Made by a program: the position numbers and the translations under genes | NCBI GenBank assembly: GCA_002840685.1 | Contig: PHBU01000005.1 | Location: forward strand, 124,001-188,000 | From: Chloroflexi bacterium HGW-Chloroflexi-6 | GTDB taxonomy: Bacteria > Chloroflexota > Anaerolineae > Anaerolineales > Villigracilaceae | Length of the DNA stretch: 64,000 bases | Direction of reading: 5' to 3' | Shown: piece after piece, positions 49,817-56,746 of the stretch | Layout of the letters: every line of letters starts with the position of its first letter | Numbering within the stretch: position 1 is the first letter of the stretch | The notes under the pieces: generated by a model | The model's input: only the letters and a program-made list of their open reading frames with translations | What the model was told of the DNA's origin: nothing | Database searches by the model: none

Positions 49817-49831
49817 CTTTCCATGCAATGC

Positions 49832-51094
49832 CTACCGCAGCTCCGCACCCGAATATCCCAAAATCTGCCGTGCAACGACCAGGCGGTTGATCTGGCCGGT
49901 GCCTTCGTAGATGTCGGTGATCTTGGCATCACGGAACCATTTTTCGAGCAGGAATTCGCGGCTGTAACCGAGCGGCCCCATGATCTCGACCGCCTTCTGG
50001 GTAACTTTGGTGACGATGTCGCCCGCTTTGACCTTGCTCATCGACGATTCAAGCGCGTTCGACTTCTGGTTGTCCGCCATCCAGACCGCTTTCAAAACCA
50101 TCAGCCAGGCGCTTTTAACCATGATCTCCATATCGATCACATCGCGCTCGATAGCGGACAGCTTCTGGCGCGGCAACCCGTAACGAATGCTCACGCCCTG
50201 TTCCAGGAGCATCTTCTTGACTTCTTCCAGCGCAGCGCGCGCCACACCAACACCGGTCGCCGCCACCAGTGGACGGGTGGCATCAAAAGTTGCCATCGCG
50301 CCCTTGAAGCCGGTGGTGGTCTTTTCGACGGTAGGGGAACCAAGCACATGATCGTAAGGGACGCGCGCATCCTGCAGCACGATCGAGGCCGTATCGCTGA
50401 CCCGGATGCCCATCTTATGCTCGAGCTTGGTCACGCTAACGCCGGGCGTCCCGGCTTCAACCACGAAAGCGCGCATCCCGGCCCGGCCAGCGGTCGGGTC
50501 GATGGTTGCCCAGACAACGATAAAGCCCGCGCCAAATTGCTCATCCGGCACAAAAGATTTATGGCCAGCCGTGACGAAAATCTTCTCGCCATTCAGCACC
50601 CACTCATTGGTTTTCTCATCGAGCACGGCCGTCGCGCGAATGGCAGAAGTGTCCGACCCGGCTTGCGGTTCGGTCATACACATCGCTGCGAAAGTCGGCT
50701 TTTCCTCGGCAAAACGAGCCAGGAATTTGGCCTTTTGCTCCGGCGTACCCGCCGCCTGGACCGCCGCCGCACCCAACCCGCCGCCGGGAGTGATCAGATA
50801 CATCCCAACATCGCCCCAGGCCAGCATTTCAAGCATCGAAGCCAGCGACTGGTAAGCGATCGGCGGGTGCTTGGGCTTGGTTGGATCTTCTTCCTTCTTT
50901 TTCTCTTGCGGCGCAAGCGACCCGGCGCCGGTTGATCTCATCGCCGTGTGCATAAATTCGATATAGCCGTATGGCACCGCGTGCTCGTTCTCATCCATTT
51001 CACGCGAAACCGGGCGCATCATGTTATCTGCAACCGTTTGCAGCATATAGCGCATGTTGTTGATCGGTTTTGGGGATTCAAATTCGATCGTCAT
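49832..51094 (-). CDS. Acyl-CoA dehydrogenase, catalytically complete
   Basis: A 420-residue FAD enzyme making trans-2-enoyl-CoA. The N-terminal helical domain is about 1-130, FAAMCMTEPQAGSDTSAIRA near 138-157 and VLNGEKIFVTAGH near 168-180 form the FAD/acyl strand domain, and the C-terminal helical domain ends in the canonical DIYEGTGQINRLVVARQILG, with the catalytic base E397. A Lys-rich insert APQEKKKEEDPTKPKH at about 63-78 is unusual. It follows a second acyl-CoA dehydrogenase gene that lacks this Glu, which suggests the two proteins form one complex. SD AAAGGAGAA precedes the ATG. Confidence 0.93.
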   Translation of the reverse strand: MTIEFESPKPINNMRYMLQTVADNMMRPVSREMDENEHAVPYGYIEFMHTAMRSTGAGSLAPQEKKKEEDPTKPKHPPIAYQSLASMLEMLAWGDVGMYLITPGGGLGAAAVQAAGTPEQKAKFLARFAEEKPTFAAMCMTEPQAGSDTSAIRATAVLDEKTNEWVLNGEKIFVTAGHKSFVPDEQFGAGFIVVWATIDPTAGRAGMRAFVVEAGTPGVSVTKLEHKMGIRVSDTASIVLQDARVPYDHVLGSPTVEKTTTGFKGAMATFDATRPLVAATGVGVARAALEEVKKMLLEQGVSIRYGLPRQKLSAIERDVIDMEIMVKSAWLMVLKAVWMADNQKSNALESSMSKVKAGDIVTKVTQKAVEIMGPLGYSREFLLEKWFRDAKITDIYEGTGQINRLVVARQILGYSGAELR

Positions 51095-51110
51095 AATTTT
51101 CTCCTTTGCT

Positions 51111-51175
51111 GGTCGAGTAGGCGGCGCGGTCTCGATACGGGCTACGCCCTACTCGACCGCCGCCGTATCGAGACC
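51111..51175. repeat. Interleaved double inverted repeat between the two dehydrogenase genes
   Basis: Arm A GGTCGAGTAGG (51111-51121) is complementary to 51148-51158, and arm B GGTCTCGATACGG (51128-51140) to 51163-51175. Both are perfect (11 and 13 bp), in the order A-B-A'-B', so the pairings cross (pseudoknot topology). It fills most of the 87-bp gap between the genes. Confidence 0.85.
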
Positions 51176-51181
51176 CGGCAA

Positions 51182-52264
51182 CTACACAATCGCCAACCCG
51201 GTAAAGCTGGCAAAGCCGCGCCCATTGCGCATCCACATCTCAACCGGGTACTCGCGGATATAGCCATGGCCGCCCAAAATCTGCACGGCGCGGTCGGTGA
51301 CCATCATCACCATATCAGCAGCGCCGGTCGCGGCCAGATAAGCCTGGGTAAAGGCATCATCTTTGCCTGCATCCAGCATCCAGGCTGCTTCCCAGGTCAG
51401 GAGGCGGATGGCCTCGATCTCGGTCGCCATTTCGGCCAGCATGAAGGCAATGGCCTGCTTCTGGGCGATCTTAACCCCAAACGCCTGGCGCTCCTTGGCA
51501 TAATCGCGGGCATATTCCATCGCAGCGTTGGCCACGCCAACTGCCAGGGCAGCATTGGCTACCCGCATAGAAGCAAGCACCGGAGCAAAATCGCTTTCCA
51601 AGATGTGGGATTTGGGAACTTTCACCCTCTCGAGCGTGACCCGGTAAACCGGCAAAGCGTTCAGGCTCATCAGTTTTTCCGGTTCGGACACGCCCAACCC
51701 TGCACTTGCCCTCGGGACGATGAAGCCTTTGGTCACCCCGTCGAGGCAGGCGTACACCAGCATGGCCTCGGCTTCGGCTGCAAACGGGACCATCATTTTG
51801 ACGCCATTCAGCACGAAATCTTCTCCTTCGGCTGTTGCGGAGGTCTTGAGCTCGTTCGGGTCGAAATCAAAAGATGGCTCGATAAGTGCCGCGCTGTACT
51901 TCGGCCAATCGGCCTCGATCACGGTGGCGATCCATTCTTGCTTTTGCGCCTCACTGCCCGAGAGCAGGATCGGCATCACAAACAGGCCGGGCGTCATCAC
52001 CGCCAGGGTTCCGGCCAGGTCACCCCAGGCCATTTCCTCAGCTGCCAACACACCCGTTACGGCCGAGCGTTCGCCAAATCCGCCGTAGGCTTCGGGAACA
52101 GAAGCCTGCAAAACCCCCAATTCCCAGCCTTTGTTGACCAGTTTCTTGGGCAGACTCTTGCTCTCTTCGGCCTCATGCCCTGCCGGGCGCAGATCGCCTT
52201 TGGCATAGCGGGTAACAGCATCGATCAACATTTGCTGCTCTTCGTTGGGTTCAAAAGAATACAT
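51182..52264 (-). CDS. Acyl-CoA dehydrogenase homologue lacking the usual catalytic Glu
   Basis: A 360-residue member of the acyl-CoA dehydrogenase family. YGGFGERSAVTGVLAAEEMAWGDLAGTL near 61-88 and LNGVKMMVPFAAEAEAMLVYA near 158-178 fit the fold, and QILGGHGYIREYPVEMWMRNGRGFASFTGLAIV closes it. Where active enzymes have Y-E-G-T, this sequence has F-T-G-L, and the chain ends right after. The strand-domain TEPxxGSD FAD motif is also weak (IEPSFDFDP). It may be an inactive partner subunit of the next gene's product, as in the heterotetrameric FadE pairs of mycobacteria. SD AGGAGG precedes the ATG. Confidence 0.88.
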   Translation of the reverse strand: MYSFEPNEEQQMLIDAVTRYAKGDLRPAGHEAEESKSLPKKLVNKGWELGVLQASVPEAYGGFGERSAVTGVLAAEEMAWGDLAGTLAVMTPGLFVMPILLSGSEAQKQEWIATVIEADWPKYSAALIEPSFDFDPNELKTSATAEGEDFVLNGVKMMVPFAAEAEAMLVYACLDGVTKGFIVPRASAGLGVSEPEKLMSLNALPVYRVTLERVKVPKSHILESDFAPVLASMRVANAALAVGVANAAMEYARDYAKERQAFGVKIAQKQAIAFMLAEMATEIEAIRLLTWEAAWMLDAGKDDAFTQAYLAATGAADMVMMVTDRAVQILGGHGYIREYPVEMWMRNGRGFASFTGLAIV

Positions 52265-52287
52265 CGTTCCTCCTTTGTCAGACAAAC

Positions 52288-52309
52288 TCCAAAGTCTCCC
52301 AACTTTGGA
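52288..52309. repeat. Dispersed palindrome, family B copy 2
   Basis: Arms TCCAAAGT (52288-52295) and ACTTTGGA (52302-52309). On the opposite orientation it matches the copy at 14401-14422 in 20 of 22 positions. It lies between the TetR and first dehydrogenase genes. Confidence 0.7.
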
Positions 52310-52315
52310 GAAAGG

Positions 52316-52882
52316 TTACGAGTTGCGTCTAATTCCCTTCAAGAACATCTCTGAAAAATGGTCAGCGATCTGCTCCGGGGAGAGAGCGCCATCCAAGCGG
52401 TACCAGGTGATCGTCCAGTTGAGCACACCCAAAAGGCCGCGGACCGTCATCGGCACGTCAGGACATTCAAAAATCCCGGTCTGGTTGCCTTCCCGAATCA
52501 AATCACGCCACATCTCCTCGAAATGATCTCGAATGGGGATATGGCGCGTATGCAGTTCATCGTTCAACGAGCGGTGCTCCATCAACAGGACGGCGGTCAC
52601 GTCCAGGTTGTCGGTCATGACCTGCAGATAGGAGCGCATCGCCAGGCGCAGCTTCTCATCCGCGGGAACATCCCGCGCCATAACGGCACTCATTCCCTCG
52701 GTCAGCATCTGCAGCGCCCGGTCGAGCAACTCGAGCAGGATCTCTTGCTTGCTCGCAACATGATGGTACAGGCTGGCTTTTTGCAAATTAACAGCCTCGG
52801 CGATATCGGCCATCGAAGCGCCATGAAAGCCCTTCTGGCGAAAGACCTGGGCAGCGGCTACAAGGATATCATCACGTGTCAT
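52316..52882 (-). CDS. TetR-family repressor of the fatty-acid operon
   Basis: A 188-residue TetR/AcrR regulator, first gene of the operon. The HTH is ILVAAAQVFRQKGFHGASMADIAEAVNLQKASLYHHVASKQEIL at about 6-49, the standard TetR start; the ligand domain is of the TetR_C type (ALQMLTEGMSAVMARDVPADEKLRLAMRSYLQVMTD). The gene context points to an acyl-CoA ligand, as for FadR/PaaR-like regulators. A near-perfect palindrome lies 8 bp before the ATG, at the promoter, so autorepression and control of the whole operon are likely. Confidence 0.88.
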   Translation of the reverse strand: MTRDDILVAAAQVFRQKGFHGASMADIAEAVNLQKASLYHHVASKQEILLELLDRALQMLTEGMSAVMARDVPADEKLRLAMRSYLQVMTDNLDVTAVLLMEHRSLNDELHTRHIPIRDHFEEMWRDLIREGNQTGIFECPDVPMTVRGLLGVLNWTITWYRLDGALSPEQIADHFSEMFLKGIRRNS

Positions 52883-52889
52883 ACATTCT

Positions 52890-52911
52890 CCCTACCGAAC
52901 GGTCGGTAGGG
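52890..52911. promoter_or_regulatory. TetR operator over the fatty-acid operon promoter
   Basis: 22-bp palindrome (CCCTACCG at 52890-52897, CGGTAGGG at 52904-52911), symmetric at 18 of 22 positions (8 of 11 half-site pairs on each side plus the centre). A minus-strand TTGACT (52925-52930) lies 13 bp upstream, so the operator covers the expected -10 region. Confidence 0.75.
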
Positions 52912-53010
52912 ATATGATAATCGAAGTCAAATGAAGAGTCAAGAATTAATAAAACGGCCGAATGTTAAAAAATAGTACATTGGTACTGGAACGATTTGTT
53001 AAGATTGGTG

Positions 53011-53097
53011 TATAATGTTTTAACATTGGCAGGCGGCAAAGGATTACTGCCGTCTCTTCTCATTAATTGGGGCAATTACGTCTGCCGTGATTTTTTT
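53011..53097 (+). promoter_or_regulatory. -10 box and hairpin leader of the atypical regulator gene
   Basis: TATAAT at 53011-53016 without a clear -35. The leader contains a 7-bp stem GGCGGCA (53032-53038) with TGCCGTC (53048-53054). A second TGCCGT at 53083-53088, followed by T7 at 53091-53097, could compete for the same left arm. Confidence 0.45.
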
Positions 53098-53112
53098 ATC
53101 GGGTGATACTTC

Positions 53113-53772
53113 ATGGATAGTGCAATCATTTTGTTAATAGAAGGCAAAAAATCGGAACAACCCGTTTTTGCAGCGCAACTGCAAAAGAAGGGTTTTTCTG
53201 TTTTTGTGGTATCCAATGGCAGCCAGGCAGTCAGCCGCCTTGAAGAAATATCTCCCGACTTGTTGATCGTCAACGCAGCCTCGCTTGGTTCGAGCGGGGT
53301 GCGGATCGTGCAGTCGCTGCGTGAAAAGCAGGAGGAACGCCTGCCTTCGATCTTGATTGTGGACGCCAATCGCCCTGTCGACAAATCGGCGGCCGACGCT
53401 GTGCTGGTTTTGCCTTTTACCGTCCAAAAGCTGGTCAACCGGCTCAAGCCCTACCTACCCGGCGACGGCGCGAACATCATCCATGCCGGGCCGCTGCGTC
53501 TCGACCTTGAGCATCGCCGCGTGCGCTGCCTGGGAAAAAATATCCGCCTGACGCCGCGCCTGACGCTGCTACTGCAACTGCTTCTTGAACATCGCGGCGA
53601 GGTTGTCGAACGCGAAGCGCTCTTTAAGCGCGTCTGGGACACCGATTACACCGGCGATACCCGTACCCTGGATGTGCACGTTTCGTGGCTGCGAAAGGCG
53701 ATCGAACTCGACCCGAACCACCCCAAATTCCTGCATACAGTTCGGGGTGTGGGCTACCGGTTGGATGTATAA
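53113..53772 (+). CDS. OmpR-type regulator with degenerate receiver
   Basis: A 219-residue protein. Residues 1-112 have the receiver fold, but the phosphorylation set is lost: the acidic pair reads E10-G11, the phosphoacceptor position is N54 (LLIVNAASLG), and the usual KPF reads LPF near 104-106. Residues about 123-219 form an OmpR/PhoB winged helix (VVEREALFKRVWDTDYTGDTRTLDVHVSWLRKAIE, FLHTVRGVGYRL) that looks fully functional. It therefore probably binds DNA without phosphorylation, by oligomerisation or a protein partner. No kinase gene is adjacent. The leader has hairpins. Confidence 0.88.
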   Translation: MDSAIILLIEGKKSEQPVFAAQLQKKGFSVFVVSNGSQAVSRLEEISPDLLIVNAASLGSSGVRIVQSLREKQEERLPSILIVDANRPVDKSAADAVLVLPFTVQKLVNRLKPYLPGDGANIIHAGPLRLDLEHRRVRCLGKNIRLTPRLTLLLQLLLEHRGEVVEREALFKRVWDTDYTGDTRTLDVHVSWLRKAIELDPNHPKFLHTVRGVGYRLDV

Positions 53773-53808
53773 ATTAGCAATTATGTGATTAGGGAATTTA
53801 GTAAGAGT

Positions 53809-53840
53809 ACGGGATGGCAAAATTGCCATCCCGTTTTTTT
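53809..53840. terminator. Bidirectional terminator between convergent genes
   Basis: Perfect 12-bp stem ACGGGATGGCAA (53809-53820) with 53823-53834, AA loop, T6. The T-run overlaps the stop codon of the methyltransferase gene on the other strand. Confidence 0.88.
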
Positions 53841-55065
53841 ATTCCAGTGCAAATTCTGACTGTGCACCATCGGCGGTTACAGAACGAATACAAACTTTCC
53901 CGGATCTTGGCGGCAAGGTCAAGGAGCGGGGAATGTCGCCATGCCGCAAGGGCTGCAAAGCTTGCGCATAACTCCTGAAAGTGCTGCCATCCCAGTCCGG
54001 GTCAAGTTCCCAATAAACCGGAGCGGCCTTGGGGCCAAGCGAGATTTCCTGGCCAGATAACGTGAAGTCGGAAGGGAGACCAGTCTCCTTTTTACGCGTT
54101 TCATCGCCCAAAAAGATACCAAATGGTTGGGATTTTTCCCTGACCAATCGGGTTTTTGCCGTCTGGATGGCGCGGAAAGCGGTATCAGTCGCCAGGAAAC
54201 GCCGTCCGTGCCGGGCAGCCACCAGGGGTGTCGTGCCTGAACCGCAGAAAAAATCCGCCACCAGATCGCCGGGATTGGAAGAGGCCAGGATGATGCGCGC
54301 CAGCAGCGCTTCAGGCTTTTGGGTCGGATAACCGGTGCGTTCGTTGTGCAGGCGCGCCACAACCGGGAAATACCACCAGTCTTCTGGCACTTTTCCGCGC
54401 TCGAGGTTGGGAACTTTGCCAAAGCCCGCTTTCAACGATGATGCAAAAGTCTTAACGGTGGTCTGATCGTAAGGCACCCGGACTGCATCAGCATTGAAGG
54501 TGTAAGTGTCACTCTTGGTATAAGACAAGATCAGATCGTGCTTGCGATTAAAAGCCGAACGGATTGGGGAAGGACCATGATACGTCCAGATAATTTCGTT
54601 TAGCAAACGGTCGGGGCCAAAGATTTCATCCAATAACAGGCGGGCGTAGGCATCGGCATGCCAGTCGAGGTGCAGGTAGAGCGTTCCGGTGGGAGCCAAC
54701 AGGCGATGCATCAAGAGCAGGCGTTCATAGAGAAACTGGATGTACTCGTCGAGATCGAGCCAGGAATCTCCATAGCCTTCGGCAAGCTGCCATTCGGCAG
54801 GTTTGCGTGAATCTTCACCACGACCAATGCGCGCTGTAAACTTGCGATTGGTGAAAAAAGGCGGGTCGGCGTAGATCAAGTCAACTTTACCTTCGTATTC
54901 ATCCAACAGCGAAGCCATCAGCGCAAAATTATCCCCAAGATAAAGCCGATTTAACGGGTTTTCCTGGGGATAATCTATACCGCCCGGATGTATGATTGAA
55001 TCGAGGGTCAGCGAGACAGGCTGCGGGTCGCGGCGTTGTTTTCCGTTCCAGTTGAGAGAAAGCAT
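53839..55065 (-). CDS. Orphan site-specific DNA methyltransferase
   Basis: A 408-residue DNA methyltransferase of the beta order: motif IV DLIYADPPFFTNRKF precedes motif I. DPPF at 67-70 points to N6-adenine methylation; motif I FFCGSGTT is at about 272-279 with LVADFFCGSG. TGYPTQKPEALLARIILASS near 245-264 is the typical motif that binds the target loop. A C-terminal domain of about 100 residues is unassigned. No restriction-enzyme gene lies beside it. It begins 3 bp after the YkuD stop on the same strand and shares its message. The ORF has no good ribosome site, so translational coupling is likely. Confidence 0.87.
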   Translation of the reverse strand: MLSLNWNGKQRRDPQPVSLTLDSIIHPGGIDYPQENPLNRLYLGDNFALMASLLDEYEGKVDLIYADPPFFTNRKFTARIGRGEDSRKPAEWQLAEGYGDSWLDLDEYIQFLYERLLLMHRLLAPTGTLYLHLDWHADAYARLLLDEIFGPDRLLNEIIWTYHGPSPIRSAFNRKHDLILSYTKSDTYTFNADAVRVPYDQTTVKTFASSLKAGFGKVPNLERGKVPEDWWYFPVVARLHNERTGYPTQKPEALLARIILASSNPGDLVADFFCGSGTTPLVAARHGRRFLATDTAFRAIQTAKTRLVREKSQPFGIFLGDETRKKETGLPSDFTLSGQEISLGPKAAPVYWELDPDWDGSTFRSYAQALQPLRHGDIPRSLTLPPRSGKVCIRSVTADGAQSEFALE

Positions 55066-55068
55066 GGG

Positions 55069-56118
55069 TTAATTAGTAATCAGAATCGGCGTGCCATAGC
55101 CCTTTTTATCCAGCGTACCGGGGTGGATCTCGTCGGCCCCGGCGCTTGGCAGGCACCAGCGGAAAAACCACTTGGCTTCGTGGTTGCGCATATTGATACA
55201 ACCGCTGCTCATCGGGACGCCAAAGTTGTCGTGCCAGTAGGTGCCATGGAAGGCATGGCCCTGGGGAGTGAAGAAAACCGTCCAGGGAACGCCGGCGAGC
55301 TCATAGGCTTCGATGTCGGCGGCCAGGTTGCCATCGCCCATGTGCTTGGAAGGCATCTTGACGCTGACATTAAATTTACCAGCCGGGGTGCGGGTGGGAA
55401 TGCCGTTGGCCGGGATGACGCTATCAAAACGGCCTGATGCAATATTGGTTTGAAAGACCATCTGGTCGTTCTCGTAACAGGTCATAACCTGAGTGGCGAG
55501 ACTGACTTCAACTCGCTTCTCTTCCCAGGGTACTTCAGGCGAGAGCGGAGTGATCTCTTCGTCAGGGATCAAGCGCATATGGCTGGTCGGAACGTTGTAG
55601 GTAATATCAAGCAGTTCATCAAACAAGCGATACCAGGGCAGGCCGTCAGGGCCTTGCTCGATCCCCACCACCCAGTGCACAGTTTCGTAATACAGCCGAT
55701 AGAGCGGCTCCCAACCTGCCTTGCGAACAAGCATGGCCTGGGTATAGGGGACAGTCACTTCGGCCAATTGTCCGTTTTCGCGGATCGACAAAACCGGAGC
55801 ATTGTAACGAACCTGAACCTTGGGAGTACGCGCCCGGTGCACGAAACCACCCCAAACGCGATACCAGATCGGATTGTAACCAGGCGAACCCGAATTGACT
55901 TCTTCGTAAACCGGTAAGATTTCGTCGCGATAAACCTGGCGCACGATACGGCTCTCGTCATTCGGCATGCTATGGACACTGATGGCCGTGGTTGAGACAC
56001 GCACCAACGCGCTGTCTTCAAACTCGGTCACTGGCGGCAGGTAAGGCGAAAAGGCTAGCCCACCCAGGGCAGTTCCAGTAAGTTTGAGAAAATCGCGTCG
56101 TGATAGTTTTTCATTCAT
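55069..56118 (-). CDS. Tat-exported L,D-transpeptidase (YkuD domain)
   Basis: A 349-residue L,D-transpeptidase. Tat signal SRRDFLKLTG at 6-15, then an SH3-like domain (about 40-200; VSTTAISVHSMPNDESRIVRQVYRDEILPVY). The YkuD domain covers about 205-345: HGTYWHDNFGVPMSSGCINM supplies the catalytic His and C307. It makes 3-3 cross-links or ties peptides to the wall. If the organism is a Chloroflexota its wall may lack peptidoglycan typical of other groups, so the role is open. A TAAAAT box ends 7 nt before the ATG (leaderless style). Confidence 0.9.
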   Translation of the reverse strand: MNEKLSRRDFLKLTGTALGGLAFSPYLPPVTEFEDSALVRVSTTAISVHSMPNDESRIVRQVYRDEILPVYEEVNSGSPGYNPIWYRVWGGFVHRARTPKVQVRYNAPVLSIRENGQLAEVTVPYTQAMLVRKAGWEPLYRLYYETVHWVVGIEQGPDGLPWYRLFDELLDITYNVPTSHMRLIPDEEITPLSPEVPWEEKRVEVSLATQVMTCYENDQMVFQTNIASGRFDSVIPANGIPTRTPAGKFNVSVKMPSKHMGDGNLAADIEAYELAGVPWTVFFTPQGHAFHGTYWHDNFGVPMSSGCINMRNHEAKWFFRWCLPSAGADEIHPGTLDKKGYGTPILITN

Positions 56119-56135
56119 GCTGAGTATTTTACCTG

Positions 56136-56172
56136 AAAAAAGACCCCGAAGGCGGTTTGGCCTTCAGGGTCT
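56136..56172 (-). terminator. Terminator after the SWIM protein gene
   Basis: A 13-bp stem with one mismatch (AGACCCCGAAGGC at 56141-56153 with 56160-56172) and 6-nt loop, followed on the minus strand by T6. Confidence 0.85.
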
Positions 56173-56194
56173 CTGGTGTCCGCTATTTTATTGT

Positions 56195-56437
56195 TTAAGC
56201 CGCTTCAGTAAGAGGGATCATATCCTTAAGCAAAATTTCGATGGCCATCGTATGACCGCAACGCTCATGGGTCATAAAGAACTCACAATCACACTGGAAC
56301 TTGCCATTTTCAAAAGTTACATGATGATCGTTGTTGTCGCCCCGAAAAGTTACTTCAAATTTTTCAAAAGTAAATCGTTTGCGGTCTTCTGCATAACGCT
56401 TGGCTTTTTCGATCTTTCCAATCAGTCCGTAGTCCAT
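56195..56437 (-). CDS. SWIM zinc-finger mini-protein
   Basis: An 80-residue protein that is little more than one SWIM finger. Basic start (KIEKAKRYAEDRKRFTFEKFEV), a beta hairpin (VTFENGKFQ), then CDCEFFMTHERCGHTMAIEILL with the C-x-C-x8-C-x-H pattern at about 49-62. SWIM fingers normally sit in larger nucleases, helicases or transposases and bind nucleic acid or protein; a stand-alone form is less common. It has its own terminator and an AAGGAGAC ribosome site. Confidence 0.75.
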   Translation of the reverse strand: MDYGLIGKIEKAKRYAEDRKRFTFEKFEVTFRGDNNDHHVTFENGKFQCDCEFFMTHERCGHTMAIEILLKDMIPLTEAA

Positions 56438-56465
56438 ATTTCGTCTCCTTTTGGGTTAGAAATGA

Positions 56466-56500
56466 AAAAGGCACGCAGACAGGCGCGTGCCTTTTATATT
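56466..56500 (+). terminator. Hairpin with T-run in a 309-bp non-coding gap
   Basis: Perfect 11-bp stem AAAAGGCACGC (56466-56476) with 56485-56495, followed by ATATTTTTG on the plus strand, though no plus-strand gene ends here. The remaining gap (56501-56746) contains only a tandem 11-bp duplication ATCGTAGGATA (56599-56620) and a TATAAT (56664-56669). Confidence 0.55.
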
Positions 56501-56746
56501 TTTGCTCTTAGGTATGTCCAAAACACTCGCATAGTGGGGTAACCTCTTGTGAAATAGAGTATAAAGCTTATCACATTGAAAGTCAACCAGTTTGCAAAAT
56601 CGTAGGATAATCGTAGGATAAGCGCTGGGGAGCGCCTCAAATCCGGGTTAAATCGTTTTGCTGTATAATAAAAATCAGCTGGAAGTAAAACAAAGCGGGG
56701 GAATTTTTTCGGGTCAGATGTCTTTTTGAGGCGCAGGAGTCGATCC

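Noticed and set aside
47384..49828. Longer FadN-type protein from 49828
   Set aside because: The extra 20 residues only translate the palindromic repeat; ATG 49768 has a strong ribosome site.
48128..50935. Very long plus-strand open frame (935 codons) opposite the fatty-acid operon
   Set aside because: It lies antisense to the FadN-type and dehydrogenase genes, has the His/Arg/Gly-rich composition of a G+C-driven shadow frame and no recognisable domain.
56599..56620. Tandem 11-bp duplication as a recombination or attachment site
   Set aside because: Only two units, no integrase gene or second copy in the window.
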